Source of the DNA: Euonymus europaeus
Lineage: Eukaryota; Streptophyta; Magnoliopsida; Celastrales; Celastraceae
Length of the DNA stretch: 64,000 bases
Direction of reading: 5' to 3'
Assembly: GCA_963580455.1 (NCBI GenBank)
Contig: OY756961.1
Location: 22,611,001-22,675,000 of the forward strand
Both the position numbers and the translations under genes were made by a program. Within the stretch, counting starts at the first letter, position 1, and every line of letters begins with the position of its first letter. The notes under the pieces are model-generated. The model made no database searches, was not told the DNA's origin, and saw only the letters and a program-made list of their open reading frames with translations. This document shows positions 12,461 to 24,486 of the stretch, piece after piece.

Positions 12461-13739
12461 ATTATGGAGTATCTCTAGCGCTCATCTTTTTTTTTTTTTT
12501 GTATTGGTCTTTGTCTTTCAGCTTCGCCCCAGGCCCAAATATTATGTAAGGCCCAATAGATAAGTCTGTCAACGATTTTTTTTTGGGTGTTTTTATCTTC
12601 CTCTGCTTCTTCAATCTTCACAATGCTCCGACCATCAGATGCTGAACAATAACACAAATAAGTAACCGAAATTGAAATTAAGGAATCTATATTTAGTAGG
12701 TTGCAGATTAAGAGAAAGTGAGTGATGGTCTCTACATAAGGGAATGGGGGATCGGGACTGGAAAGGAGTGGTAGCTTACACTTACATGTTGCTCGACATT
12801 GCTCTCTCCAGCAGTCAGATCTTCTTCAATAAGGTATTCTACCCTTGTCAATAATTTCTTGATGCATTTCATTTTGATTTAAAATTTTAGAGTTAGTGTT
12901 TCATCCTTACTTTACTATATACAGTTGGAGTCACAGTTGTCCACATCCTGCAAATATGTTTGGAGATTTTGGAAATTACGAATTGGGTAGGTTGTTTTGG
13001 TTTAATTTTTAACGTAGGAAGCAATAAATATGTTAAGTTCATTAAGGGGAACAAAATTCATGGACTTATATTTTTAATGGCTTCTTCTGACCAATTGGGT
13101 GGTCAAGAAATGGCAACCCGAATGTGGGTTTGTTCTTGCTATTGAGGTCATGTACATCAATTACTACTGATTGTATTTATTTCTTTTAATTTAGTTAGTT
13201 GATTCTTGAAAGGAATTAGATTGCCTTTCTTAAGTTGTTGGGATGTTTTTTGTTCTCAGGGTCAATAGTAGGATTTATGGCTTTTGCGAAGGCTTTGAAA
13301 TCCTCTATGTTAGAATCATCTGCTAAAAATCTAAATGATTTTCTTGAGGCATTATTTTTCAATTATCATAGTAGTCGTCCTTTAAACAAGCTTGTGTTTA
13401 TTGAGAAAGGCACAGGCCACAAGGAATGTAGAAAGTTGTGTCTGTGTTTTGGGGTCAGCTATCAACCCTGTGAAATTGTTGGTATTTTAGAGCTTCTGTT
13501 TTTTCCTTGATAGGACTTGATCCATGACTTGCAGTTCTTCTATACTGCGTCGCGCGCATTATAAGCCTGCTGCTAGTTATGGGGTGCTTGTTGACTATTT
13601 TCTTTACATGATCCTTCTAAAGACAGTGGAGTTGCTTCTGCTTCAGTGATTCCTAATTTGTAAATCACACATGTTATTTAGTTGGAAAGAGCTATACTTT
13701 AAGCTCAACTGGAACGTAAACCAAGTATACTGACAAAAA

Positions 13740-14140
13740 AACGAGGGAGGAATACTATTAGGACATGGAACCTTTGCAATTTAGTTTGGGATGAACATTA
13801 GAACTAACCAGAGTATGGCCATCAAGGTAATTGACAAAGAAAGGGCTTTGAAGTTTGGTCTAATCAAGTCAAGTGATAGATATCAATTAAAGAATTGTTG
13901 AACACCTAACATTTGTAGCTGCATAAGGCTGTGATTTTCAAAAGTAAGATTTACTTTGTCATGAAATATGCTAAAGTTGGTGATGTTGTAAGGAAATATT
14001 TAATTCAGTTGATTTCTGCTACATTAGTGGTGTTTATAATCAGGATATGAAGCCCAAGAAACTATTCTTGGATGAGAACAAAGATCTAATGATCATTGAT
14101 TTTATGTTGATTGCCCTCACTGACCTACAATTCCATAGAA
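13740..14140 (+). pseudogene. CIPK (SnRK3) protein kinase fragment
   Basis: Broken frames spell the N-lobe and catalytic loop of a CBL-interacting kinase. The glycine loop is LLGHGTFA, followed by NIRTNQSMAIKVIDKERAL, then IFKSKIYFVMKYAK, RKYLIQLISAT and a catalytic region DMKPKKLFLDENKDL ending IIDF (normally DLKPEN and SDFG). There are stops and at least two frameshifts, and catalytic residues are altered (Asn of KPEN to Lys, DFG Gly lost). No introns are visible inside it. It sits between two exons of the transporter pseudogene, so it was inserted or duplicated there. It cannot encode a kinase. Confidence 0.8.
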
Positions 14141-15469
14141 ATGCATCACGAAGGCACTAGAAGCCTGTGTAGAGATGTTTTTGCTAGTATTGATCTAAAT
14201 TTGGACACTCAAGTAGAATTTGGAGCATTCCAAAAACTAGGCCATCCAACTACAAGAAGACAAGTAGTTTGATACAACTTGGCTCCCTTATCATTTTTTA
14301 ACATACCTACCAGGGAAATTTTTATCTAGATCGCTAAAAATTATGGTCAACAAACAACAGCAGCAGAAAGGCACATTGGTCAAAGTTGTATGATTGCCTT
14401 ACCCCATACAAATCGGTTATCTGTTGCTATTCAATTTCCCTATGCAAAATTAATTACATCGAGGACATCTGATTATGGTCATCTGATTACTGTTAGTTTT
14501 TCTTTATATAAATGTTTGGCTATGTTTTCCTCCATAAATGTGAGGTTTTTTTTACATGATGTGTAGCATGTGATAAGTGTGAATACCCATATATCAAAAA
14601 CTTGCTACTTGTAGTTGAAACACGATATTTTTATTAATATTGTATAATGCACTGGGTTTTGTCATCAAAAGAAATAAACTTCCCCTATCCTCTTGGCTAA
14701 ACTCTACTCCACATGATCTTTTCCTTTGTTTTGTGGTTTGTGCTCACCAAAATCTTCATCAAAAGAAATAAATTTCCCTTATCCTCTTGGCTTGACTTTG
14801 CTTCACATGGTCTTTTCCTCTGTTTTGTGCTCTATGCTCACCAAAATCTTGAAGGTATGAGGGCTGATTCACTAGCATGACCAATTTTGAATTTTTGATT
14901 GTGCGACTTTTGACTTTTTATGTAATGTTTACAGATTATAAAGGTTGATGAAGGAATGACCCTAGAAATGTAAGTATCTAATTACTATCATCCTTGTATC
15001 TTATAGATTTTTCAAAGTTGTTCAGTCTCAACAAAAAATGGTCTGGCACTTTTCGCTTAACTGGATTCAGTGGTTGCACATAGAAATAAATTGTTGGTTT
15101 ACTATTTAGGGTTACAAGTTAGGTAGAACTAAAATACTTTGCAATTTCTGAAAATTCAAAGGTGAAAGTTGTCTCTATTCTTGCTTTCCTTTTTCTTTTC
15201 TTTTTTGAATGGGAAAAAAGATGAGAACGAAAGTGAAAATCTGGAGGAGTGAGAAATTAAATTTTCATATGAATAATTGTAACTTTTCATCATATATATT
15301 TTTGGCTTGAGCAATCACTTTCCCATGGTTATTATGGCTTGTGAATAAATGGGCACTAAATTTCATTTGGCTTATTTTTCAGTTGATGCACTTTATGAGT
15401 GTTTTAACTTTTAAAGCTTGTTGCATTATGGTGAAACAGCCATAGCACGTAGTATGCATGTTGAAAAAA

Positions 15470-15740
15470 ATATGGATGCTAAAATATCAAATAGTACGAC
15501 ACACAATATTTACGAGAAAAATTCAATCCAGGAAAAAAACCTCGGGTGCCTATAGCCACCAACCTTTGAAACAATTCACTATTCACAAAGGGTTACAAGA
15601 ATATCTCTAGAGTTAGGATCTATATCATCTACACTAGTTTCTTGCTCGATTCACTTGATACACTCAACTATAAGTAGATTCTTCCACATGATGCTCCAGA
15701 GTCGTACTGAAGTCTTCAAGCTCTAACAACATACAAGAAT
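15470..15740 (-). mobile_element. possible LTR-retrotransposon terminal fragment
   Basis: Read on the minus strand, this part of the transporter pseudogene intron resembles the end of a plant Ty1/copia LTR: an ACCCGAGG-like motif, then a Phe/Leu-coding T-rich run toward TGTGTGTC. I see no primer-binding site or second LTR, so this is a weak call by eye. Confidence 0.3.
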
Positions 15741-17310
15741 GCCCTCAAAGTATTACGCATGAACGATTAAAAATTATTGAAGAAAAAACTCGTTCAAAAA
15801 CAATAGCTTTCGACTCAAAATAGGCGAGTAAAAGACTTAGGGTTGTTTGGTTACCAAAGGCAATATATATGACATGCGTATGAACCAAGAAAACCCTAGA
15901 TAATAACCTAAAAGATATGTACAATATTGACCCACGAATTAGTAAAAGATTGTGTCCTAATCTTGGAATCAAAATCATAAAAGATAAGGAAAGACTTCCT
16001 TAATTTAAGAAGTTGATTATCTCTAAAATATGAAGAAGCTAAATCTTTAAAAAGAGAGATAATCATTCATAACAAAAACTTGATTTTATTCCAATCAATT
16101 TAACAAAATCAATTAATTAAATAAAATCAATTACCAATTAAGACATAAAATCAAATTATGTAAAACCCAAGATGCAAATTTCCAAAACCTGATGCTCATA
16201 TAGGCTACGTGAAGCTTACCTAAAATCACTCTAAATTCATGTAGGGCACATGCATTGTTGGTATTCAGCTTTAAACCAGTCTACATTCTAACCTAATGTG
16301 GATCTCAGCTATTTTAAATTAGATGATTACATTGGTCAAGCATAGTGTCACATAATAAACCTTACACGTGTCAAAAACAGGATATTATTTGTTCTTTAGG
16401 AATAGCAAGCTTAGTTTACAAGAATGCTTATTTGATGCTTACCTCAAAAGACGTCATTTTGAAAAGATTAAATCAGTTGTCCCGATTGGTGCCATGTTTG
16501 CGATGACACTTTGGCTTGGAAACACAGCCTACTTGTACATTTATGTTACTTTTGCGTAAATGTTTAAAGCAATTAGTAAGTGAACACTATCTTTATTTCA
16601 ATTTCTAACTATTTTGTGAATCTCCTGAAACAAGAAATAGTCTGGTCTCTACAGTTTGGTAATCAATAATGCATATGAATAGTCATATCATTATGCGACT
16701 AATTCCCAACAAATTTCAGATTGTATCCCATTTTTTGTTGGTTCATCTACGGTGCGCAATACGACGTATGAGTAATGTGGTGGAATTTTTAGAGGAGATG
16801 CAAGTCCCGATTAGTTATGTTACTTTGATCAAGAATATGCATTAAGGAGCCATAGCTAGTGTTAGGACTAACATATGAGTCATCACGATAGGTTTGCACC
16901 AAGGGTCGGCGCACAACACTAAGCTCAATTTTGTTTAGTATAGTGATTGATGAATCACAATATATCTAAGGTGAGATACCTTGGTGCATGTTATTTGGTG
17001 ATGATATATATAGTTCCAGTGGATATAGACATGACTTGAAGTAGTAAAAAAAGATATAAATTTAATAGGAGTTAAAATTATAGGCAACAATAGAACTCGA
17101 ATGCACAAAGTTGCAGAATTAGCCAAAAACAAACGCCAAAACAAAAAACCCAACAGCAGCCTGACCAAATTTCATACCTAGCTTAGGTGAACCAAGGCTA
17201 AAGAAAGAAGAAGAATCAACGGTCCAAGTCTCTGATACCATGATAATATGCATAAGAGAAGAGCGGTGTGTAAATCATGATATTCACTGATACTATAATC
17301 GATATTTTTA

Positions 17311-17435
17311 GAAACTGATCTTCAATTCAATTGTTAGTGTCATATTATGTAAACCTATATGCAGAACTATGGAAAAAGCTGAAGTGCCCTAACTACAAAA
17401 TATGACACTAATTGAATTGAAGATTAGTAACTGAA
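17311..17435. repeat. inverted repeat with 37-bp arms
   Basis: GATCTTCAATTCAATT plus flanks at 17311-17347 pairs with its inverse at 17398-17435, with few mismatches and a loop of about 50 bases. It lies in the intron before the 17491 block of the transporter pseudogene. It could be a small foldback element or, if transcribed, a hairpin RNA. Confidence 0.7.
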
Positions 17436-18002
17436 TTTTTGTATTCATTATGGACATATGCTCATTTTTATTGTTGATTGTGATTTGCAGTGCCAGTAGT
17501 TGTTTTCATTCTCGAAGTAGCAACTGGACTTGAATTAATGAGATGTAGGATGCTTTTAATAATGTCAGGAGATAAATATAAACTGGATTAGAGTTGTTTA
17601 ACAGATGGGGGGAGTTGTTGGAGAAGCTTTAAGACTTATTTTCATGGAGATTTTGGTCAAAAGTATGGGTCTCAAGTTAAACCCTATATCTTTCATGTAC
17701 GTACATGTGAGTCCTTGCAGACACGTATTGTATTTTCACTTGCACATCATTGTTCTTTTAAAAGTATTTGTTTTTCCAATACTATTTGTTTCTAGTTTCA
17801 TATAAAGAACAAAGGCACTAATTTATTGATTTTTCATGCAGTGCTCTGCCTGTTTCTGTCGTCGATCTTTCTGGAGAAACCGAAAATGGAAGCTAATGGA
17901 ACATGGAACTTTCAGCCTCTTGTGCTAACTCTAAATTCTCTTTGAAATGATTTCATGCTCATTCTCTATGAAAGTTCAAGTCTCGATTTATCTGATGACT
18001 TT

Positions 18003-18150
18003 TGCGGCCTCTGGCACGGAATAGAATCAACGTTGGAAATTTAGGAAATAATAACAGCAAAGACCATGTCGCCGAGATACATGTAAGCAACTGCACTCTT
18101 CATCGTACTACTGTTTGTTTGAGAATCAAAACATATGCTTCATCGTTGCT
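18003..18150 (+). pseudogene. polygalacturonase (GH28) fragment
   Basis: Two frames joined by a frameshift resemble the catalytic C-terminal half of a plant polygalacturonase. CGLWHGI corresponds to the CGPGHGI motif bearing the conserved His. It is followed by INVGNLGNNNSKDHVAEIHV, then SNCTL and LRIKT, the conserved RIKT motif. Only about 50 codons remain, with no start and no signal peptide. It is a dead fragment of a pectin-degrading enzyme gene, next to the transporter pseudogene. Confidence 0.7.
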
Positions 18151-18239
18151 TGGTATTGCTATGATTATTAAATGCAAAAAGATTTTCATGGAAAATATTG
18201 TTAATTCCATAATTATTAATTAAATGTATTTTCCTCGTG

Positions 18240-21200
18240 GATGCTGCTCTCAATAGGTACACTAATCAATTTTAAGACTGTATAAATATTGTTTGGGTAC
18301 AATTGGTGCATATAAATGTAATTAGTGCAATTGGTGGAAAGGCTTTGTAATTTTCTACTGCATATGAGATAGAAAAACACCCATATCTAAAAATTATCAG
18401 ATAGAAGTAGAATGGAATTCAATATGACAGTATCTTGGATGAATTTTTCGTTATTTGTATGTAATGCAACTACTATGGTTGCGTTTGTTTCACATTTCGC
18501 ACGGCTTAAAGCTGTGGGTCCGTATAAATGTTGTGTTAACCAAACTTCACATTTTGTTGACAGTTTAAAGCGGTAAGCCCTACAGCTTTAAGCTGTGCAA
18601 AATGAAATGTTATCATTTCATAGCTTTTCAGCGTTTAAAACTGTGGAATCCACGATATTTTACAATCACATATTTGCCCCTTCATATCTTAAAAGTTTCA
18701 ATTTTTTTATTTATTGTAATACTTTTTTTAATTTTATTTACAAAATTAATTTAACAGAAAATTCTAAATGCCCTTAAATTGTGTTGTCCATAATGTTCAT
18801 AGTGAAGGGGTGAAAATTTGAATTTTTAAACTTGTGTTTTGGAGCCAAAATTAATCGATGGTGATGATGACGAACACATCAGTTATGAATACTTTATGGA
18901 CAAAAATCTTATGGATGACTAGCACTACCGTTATAATTATTATGTTAAATGTAATTTCTCAATGCAAGTTAAAAAATTCGAAATTTAATAGGAGAGTTTT
19001 CATATCATTTGATAAGAAATAACATACTAAAATAAGGATTAATATGATAGGCTTGTATATGAATCCAACCCACGGTCATAAGAGGAGAAGGTATTAACAT
19101 GACTGTTTTGTCATTACCATGAGTTTTAAGTTTATCTAATCCATTTAACTCCAGCCCAACATGTATAAACCTCTCTACCCCCAAGTTTCACTACACTTTT
19201 CAAAATCAGCTCTTTTCTCCCTAAGAATTACTTTTTTCTAATATTCTCTAGGAATAAATAGTTGGTATAATTTTTGAGATTTAGAGTTAACAATCTAAGT
19301 GTATGTTTGAGTTAACTACACGATCGAGTCGAGCAGTCGTATTTTAGAGGGGTTGAGCCAAGAGAATTCTTTATCTCTGTCTCTGTTTATTTTGCAGAGT
19401 AATTCACCTATTCAAATTCAGTAATTTATTGTAAATGCTGATTTGCTTAATCTTCATCTTACTTTTTATCTGAAATCTTCATTGGTAAAAAGTAAAAACT
19501 AATAAACAGGTTGCTGTTTTTGTCATGTTTTATTCAGTCGTCACGTGACCAATCTTTTGCCCAAATAAGGTATTTTCTTGTCTTCTTATGTTCAATTTTT
19601 GATGAGAGAGGAAGAGAGACTGTGAAAACAAAATAAATCAAGTCAGATATGAACCCTAGAAGCACAGAATAGGTCAAAAATAAACACAGGGAGATAGAAA
19701 GCTACAGAGCCTGTATATGTACTATATATATACTGTTCTCCATCACCCCTGCCATGCCATGCCATGCTCTTTGTACCACCAAAATTTTCAGTCAAAATAT
19801 GACAAACTGGCTTTCAATTAATGACTTTGGCATTTACTTCATGTTTTAATCAGTTTCAACCTTTCATTAAATCCAAATCTTCTTTTAGCACCGAAAAATG
19901 GGATGGGAGACTCGAATTCGAGATCTTTATGAGCTATCGCACATATGAATATCATCTTAGCTATTCGTGATTCTCAAATTAAATTCAAATTCAAGAGTAA
20001 ATCATGTTTATGTTTAGCAATATTTGCAAATTCTGGTGTGTGGGCTACAAATTTTCTTTTAAATTAGAATTGGCTACGAATCCTCCCTAAAATCATGTTA
20101 AATTATGGTTTAAAATATATTATTGAGTATATTGGGTGATCATAATATTAAAATGTATTATATTTTATAGAGAAAATGTCTTAAATTTTTTATTTTTTGA
20201 GTCAGAGGGATTGAGGATGAGGAGATTCGAACCCACTCCCTATTAGAAGGGACGATCCTTACCTGCATATCGATTAAAACTTAACTATGAAGGTTCATTA
20301 ATATTTTTTCATTGATCACAGTAATTAATATAACTTGGATAAATTGGCAATTAGTTTCTTTATATTTAATCTACATTATTGGTGTACTTTTTTTACTGTT
20401 TTTTCCGATCAAAAAACAGTCTTGTGTACTTTAAAGACTGTAAAAGAAATTTTTAAAAAATGGCAAAATGAAGCCAAAAAAGACAAATATACGTGACGTG
20501 ACACGCACAGTGTACCAGCATCTATACATCTTTCATTCTCTCTTTATCAAATCATACTTTACGCCCCTGAAATATCCATCTTTATCATTTTTGTCCTTGA
20601 AATTTAAAAATTCTTTGTTTCTGTCCTCCAAATTTTAATTGGCTATCAATTCTGTCCAATTTTGACCGGACCGGCATTGACCGAGCGTGTTTTTCTTACG
20701 TGGAACCGGAAAGCTTACTTGGAATTTGAATTTAATTTAAAAAATGAAAAATTAATTTCCACATGTATTTTCTTTTACACGTTGGCTTGTTTGATCTTTG
20801 ATTTCGACTCTTCTTCCGTTTCTTCCTTCTTCTTCGATTTCGACTGGACGATCTTCATGGTCCTGGAGCAGTAGGTAAAATGGTCCGACGTTGGCGTCGT
20901 GCGGGTCCAACTACTCCATACCGACGCTGGTGAAACTCAACCAGAACCAAGTCCTACCTGTGAACACAATCTAAATGCTCAGTCATGGATGAATCCAATT
21001 TGCATCCTGCGACAAAATCACGCCTCTTTAAGCGACGATATTAGAATGTTGTTTTAATAAGGGTCGGAGAACTAATACCTCCAGGATCATTTTGTCTCCT
21101 ACTAGCATAATTACTATCGGCGGTGGCAATTAGGTCCTTTCCACCGATTTCCATTCGGGGATGCTTGTAATTTCTTACATTTGTTTGCGTTTTCACATAC

Positions 21201-21320
21201 ATTTGCGGGTGTCTGTGCAATTGACATGAGCCGACTTCGAGTGAGAGATTCAAGGACCACGATCTCGGATCGGTGCCGTCAAATTGGAAGAGGCGGTAGG
21301 GTTTCTGCGAAACGATGAAG
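18240..21320. other. AT-rich spacer without a recognised gene
   Basis: No conserved reading frame is seen. Around 18480-18660 a CTTTAAGCTGTG-type motif recurs in both orientations, suggesting an old MITE. Around 20220-20240 a minus-strand GGGTTCGAATC (RNA polymerase III B-box-like) with a preceding A-box-like stretch looks like a SINE head. Confidence 0.4.
20190..20300 (-). mobile_element. tRNA-derived SINE head, degenerate
   Basis: Minus-strand sequence contains GTGGGTTCGAATCTCC, a B-box match. About 45 bases upstream is GTTAAGTTTTAATCGATATG, resembling an A-box region. The rest does not fold as a tRNA by eye, so a tRNA gene is unlikely. The 3' part is not delimited. Confidence 0.4.
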
Positions 21321-21328
21321 ATACTCTT

Positions 21329-21690
21329 TAACATTTTCGACCCCCATTTGCCCATTCCTAAAAGTTTTATTAGAGGGTGTAGAGTAATCCTCATTTGTAC
21401 AAATCACCAAGATCATTCTCAGCCGATGTGGACCTTCAACACTCTCCTCATATATGGGCTGAATATTTGCTCCCTAAACACCATGAAAGAATGATAAGTG
21501 TGGGCCTCCGCCATCGGGCCACATTTCGTTGGGAGCTGTTGAACTTGACTCTAATAACATGTTAATATTTTGGACCCCATTTACCCACCTCTAAAAGGCT
21601 TATTAGAGGGTAGAGAGTAACCCTCGTTTATATAAGTCACCAAAACCATTCTCGGCCAATATGGAACTCCAAGAAGAGGTGAGAGAGAGT
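21329..21690 (-). mobile_element. probable TRIM or truncated miniature LTR element
   Basis: A direct repeat of about 110 bp occurs at about 21329-21440 and about 21561-21680. Shared landmarks are CCCATTT-CCCA, TTATTAGAGGGT-GAGAGTAA and CATTCTC-GCC. Between them lies about 120 bp starting, on the minus strand, with TGTTATTAGAGTCAAG. That resembles the tRNA-Met primer-binding site (TGGTATCAGAGC) and directly follows the right-hand repeat. Short repeats, a tiny non-coding interior and a PBS-like site fit a TRIM. Both copies are diverged. Confidence 0.5.
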
Positions 21691-21699
21691 GCATTTTTT

Positions 21700-24280
21700 A
21701 AATATATATATTTGTAAAAAAATTTTGGGAAAATTTTATTTTTTTTATAAACTTTTTACATGTTAGGAAACCACGTCAGTAAGTTTGGTGGAATTATCAT
21801 CAGAATGTTTAGGGGAACATATTTGAGAGCCAATTGAAATTTTCAAAGATAAAAACATGAATTTTTAAAACTTAAAGAATATAAATGAGAAAGATGTGAT
21901 ACTTTAGAGACATAAAATATGATTTTGTCATATTATTATATTTTTGGAGTCCATCCATCCTTTTTCTCTCTAGTGTTTTCAACTAGTTGAACTAGATATC
22001 AGATGCTACACTGATATGGCGATATAGATTGTGTCGTGTTAGTCAATACCGATAAAAATATTCGATATTTCGATCACAATGAATATGATTATTTTCTTAT
22101 TTCAAATAAAAATTTATAATTGTATTTGTTATACTAATAAATGGTAAATACTACACATTATTTCCTTTAAAAAAACAATTTGGTGCACCAAAACGGTGCA
22201 ACGGTCTTTGCATTATGCACATGTCCTTCCGGATCCTATATCTATAGACTATACATAAATGTATATATATATACACACATGTGAGAGAAAAAGAAAGATT
22301 GGGCGATGAGGAATCTATGCAGAGGTGAAACTGTGCAAGAGCACGTTCCTTCATTCATTCATTGATGCTCCAAATCTCAGCCTTTTCAGGCGCTCTTATT
22401 AATCCTCCTCACATGAGCTTCCATCACACACTCACACCTAATTATTTAAATAACCACGCATACTCACACATATTTTAATTTAATTGGCCTGAAATTTATA
22501 GCTAGCATCATATATCTTTTTGCACATTTTTACTCTGTGTGTGTATATATATATATACACACACACATTACTTAATATGTGAAGAATATATTAACCTTGT
22601 AAATAACTCGTATTAAAATGTTTCCAACTTTCTTTTGTAAAATCATTGGTGTTTGTAAATACGAACCAATTTGTATATATGTTGAGGTGCTAAAATGTTT
22701 GTGGTATTTATTTCGGTTTATCTTTGGTGTCCTAAAAATAAATTTATCTGATTTCGTTCTCGGTTAAAAAATGTAAAAGATGAATAGAAAATAAAAACAT
22801 AAACTTTATAATGCTGTAATAACATCATGTGTCCATGGTTTATTTTTGTATATCCCTCTTGAAATGTGTGTCTAAGGATCCTCAACATCAATTGCGCCCA
22901 TTATTAAGTTTCTACTCAAAAATCACTTTTGAATTTGATTAGTAATATTTAGAAATTAAATATTATTGCGAGATTTGGGTTTATCATACTTGAACCAAAG
23001 AAAGTAATACATAATAGAGTTCATAATTTTTCTACTTTAATCATTTATATTATTTATTTGTCCTCTTAGGGAGAAACCCATTTGAATATTTAGATAGATA
23101 ATTTAAAAATTATTATTGACGGGGGGCACCCCATTTGAGTTTGAGGTAGGCTTGTGAGGAGCCAAAAACAAACAAAAAATGGGGACAAAAAAAAAAAAAA
23201 AAAGAGGTCCCAAAAGGAGATCAAAAAAATAAAAAATAAAAAATAAAAATAATAATAATAATACAGCTAACTAAAATATCCGTAGGGGCTGTAAAGGCTA
23301 GATTATGTTTTTGTTTTATTATATATTTATTGGAATACTCAAAATATTTGTTATGTAACGGCATGCACTCCAAACAGACACAAACCCCCATAGAATCATA
23401 GACGATAGACCACGACAAACTGGGAAAAGAAAGACTAGCTCCATATCTCTCTCTCACTCACTAACTCAATCACTATTCACAAAATTATATCCACTTGAGT
23501 TTCAGCATCTTTCCGTCACTAGTGCTTGTCACAATTCTTTTTAATAGGAAGTATAGCATATTAGTGAGAAATATACGACAAAGAATCTGCCAATATCGAC
23601 TCATGAAGCCAATATGATTCAGTCCATACAAAAAGATTTGAGCAACTTATTAGAACAAATTTAAAAGACAATTGTAATCATAGTCCAGATCAATAATAGT
23701 AGACCGTGATTTCCAAATTAGGTTCCTTTTCCTTCGTGAGAAAAGCTACAATGTGAAGAAATTTATTTGTCACCAGAACAAGGGAAATATATGGTCATTG
23801 AGTTTGTTGTTATTGCATTATTTAGGGAGCCAAAGTGAGTTTCCAACCAAGCAGAATTTCTAAAGCTTGCCCTACATGTTTGAACAAAAGAATGCCACAC
23901 ATGACCCACTGACCCTCCCCACATGAACCAATCTTATTAAAATCACACCCTAATAATTAATCCCCTTTTCACTTCTCTCCTTTTGAATCTCTTTTGGCAT
24001 CATTTCCCATGACAACGAATCACTGAAAATTAAATTATTACTTGGTTAGATCAAAACCCTGGATTGGATGCTCAAAATCAAAACCCACAAAAGCACAAAA
24101 GAATGGAACAGCAAAGAAGGAAAAAAAAAAGATTCCATTGTTCTTTCTTTTTCTCAGGTCATGAGACATTGAAGCAACTAAGAAAATTGAACCCACAAAA
24201 ACCCTGAAAAACTTAAGCAGAAGACTTACCAGGGTTATAGCTTCAACTACAACCAGGGGGGAAAAGCCAAAAATAACAAG
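21700..24280. other. AT-rich spacer, no gene seen
   Basis: Only simple repeats (TATA/CACA runs near 22260 and 22550, A-rich runs near 23190 and 23230) and random short frames were seen. The last few hundred bases are downstream of the DUF1645-type gene and may include its 3' UTR. Confidence 0.45.
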
Positions 24281-24285
24281 AATAG

Positions 24286-24332
24286 GAATCAAAATCAAAA
24301 TCAAAATCAAAATCAAAATCAAAATCAAAATC
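24286..24332. repeat. AAAATC hexanucleotide microsatellite
   Basis: About seven to eight head-to-tail copies of a six-base unit lie about 160 bp beyond the stop of the DUF1645-type gene, in its 3' flank. Confidence 0.9.
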
Positions 24333-24486
24333 AGCGCCTTTTATATACATATGGTGATGATATAAACTACCCTCTTTTTTGTTCCTCCAAGATTTTGACC
24401 GAAAAAACCCCATAACAGAAAATTAAAACAAAATTAAATTAAAAAAGCACTAACTGTAGTTACTCTGTTAAGATTCACTGGTTCAG

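Larger units (their letters stand above)
12744..17946 (+). pseudogene. decayed TPT/NST sugar-phosphate or nucleotide-sugar transporter
   Basis: Exon-like blocks in family order match the At3g14410-type transporter of the drug/metabolite superfamily. They are: 12744-12833 (MGDRDWKGVVAYTYMLLDIA, ending ASN-LYS before a GT donor), 14935-14969 (IIKVDEGMTLE), about 16477-16575 (PIGAMFAMTLWLGNTAYLYI), 17491 onward (PVVVFILEVATGLELMRC), a 17605 block (MGGVVGEALRLIFMEILVK) and 17843-17946 (IFLEKPKMEA, then VLTLNSL). Donors and acceptors often survive, so this is a decayed genomic gene and not a processed copy. Breaks include TAA in place of Gln at 16558-16560, loss of about 11 residues after LLIMS, a stop before MGGVV, and missing second-exon and C-terminal parts. 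Two GGCCCA motifs at 12532 and 12550 may be its old promoter. A CIPK fragment lies in an intron. Confidence 0.85.

Noticed and set aside
21041..21394. 117-codon minus-strand frame
   Set aside because: No recognisable family, composition unlike the coding exons here, and it overlaps the TRIM-like repeat; probably chance or decayed.
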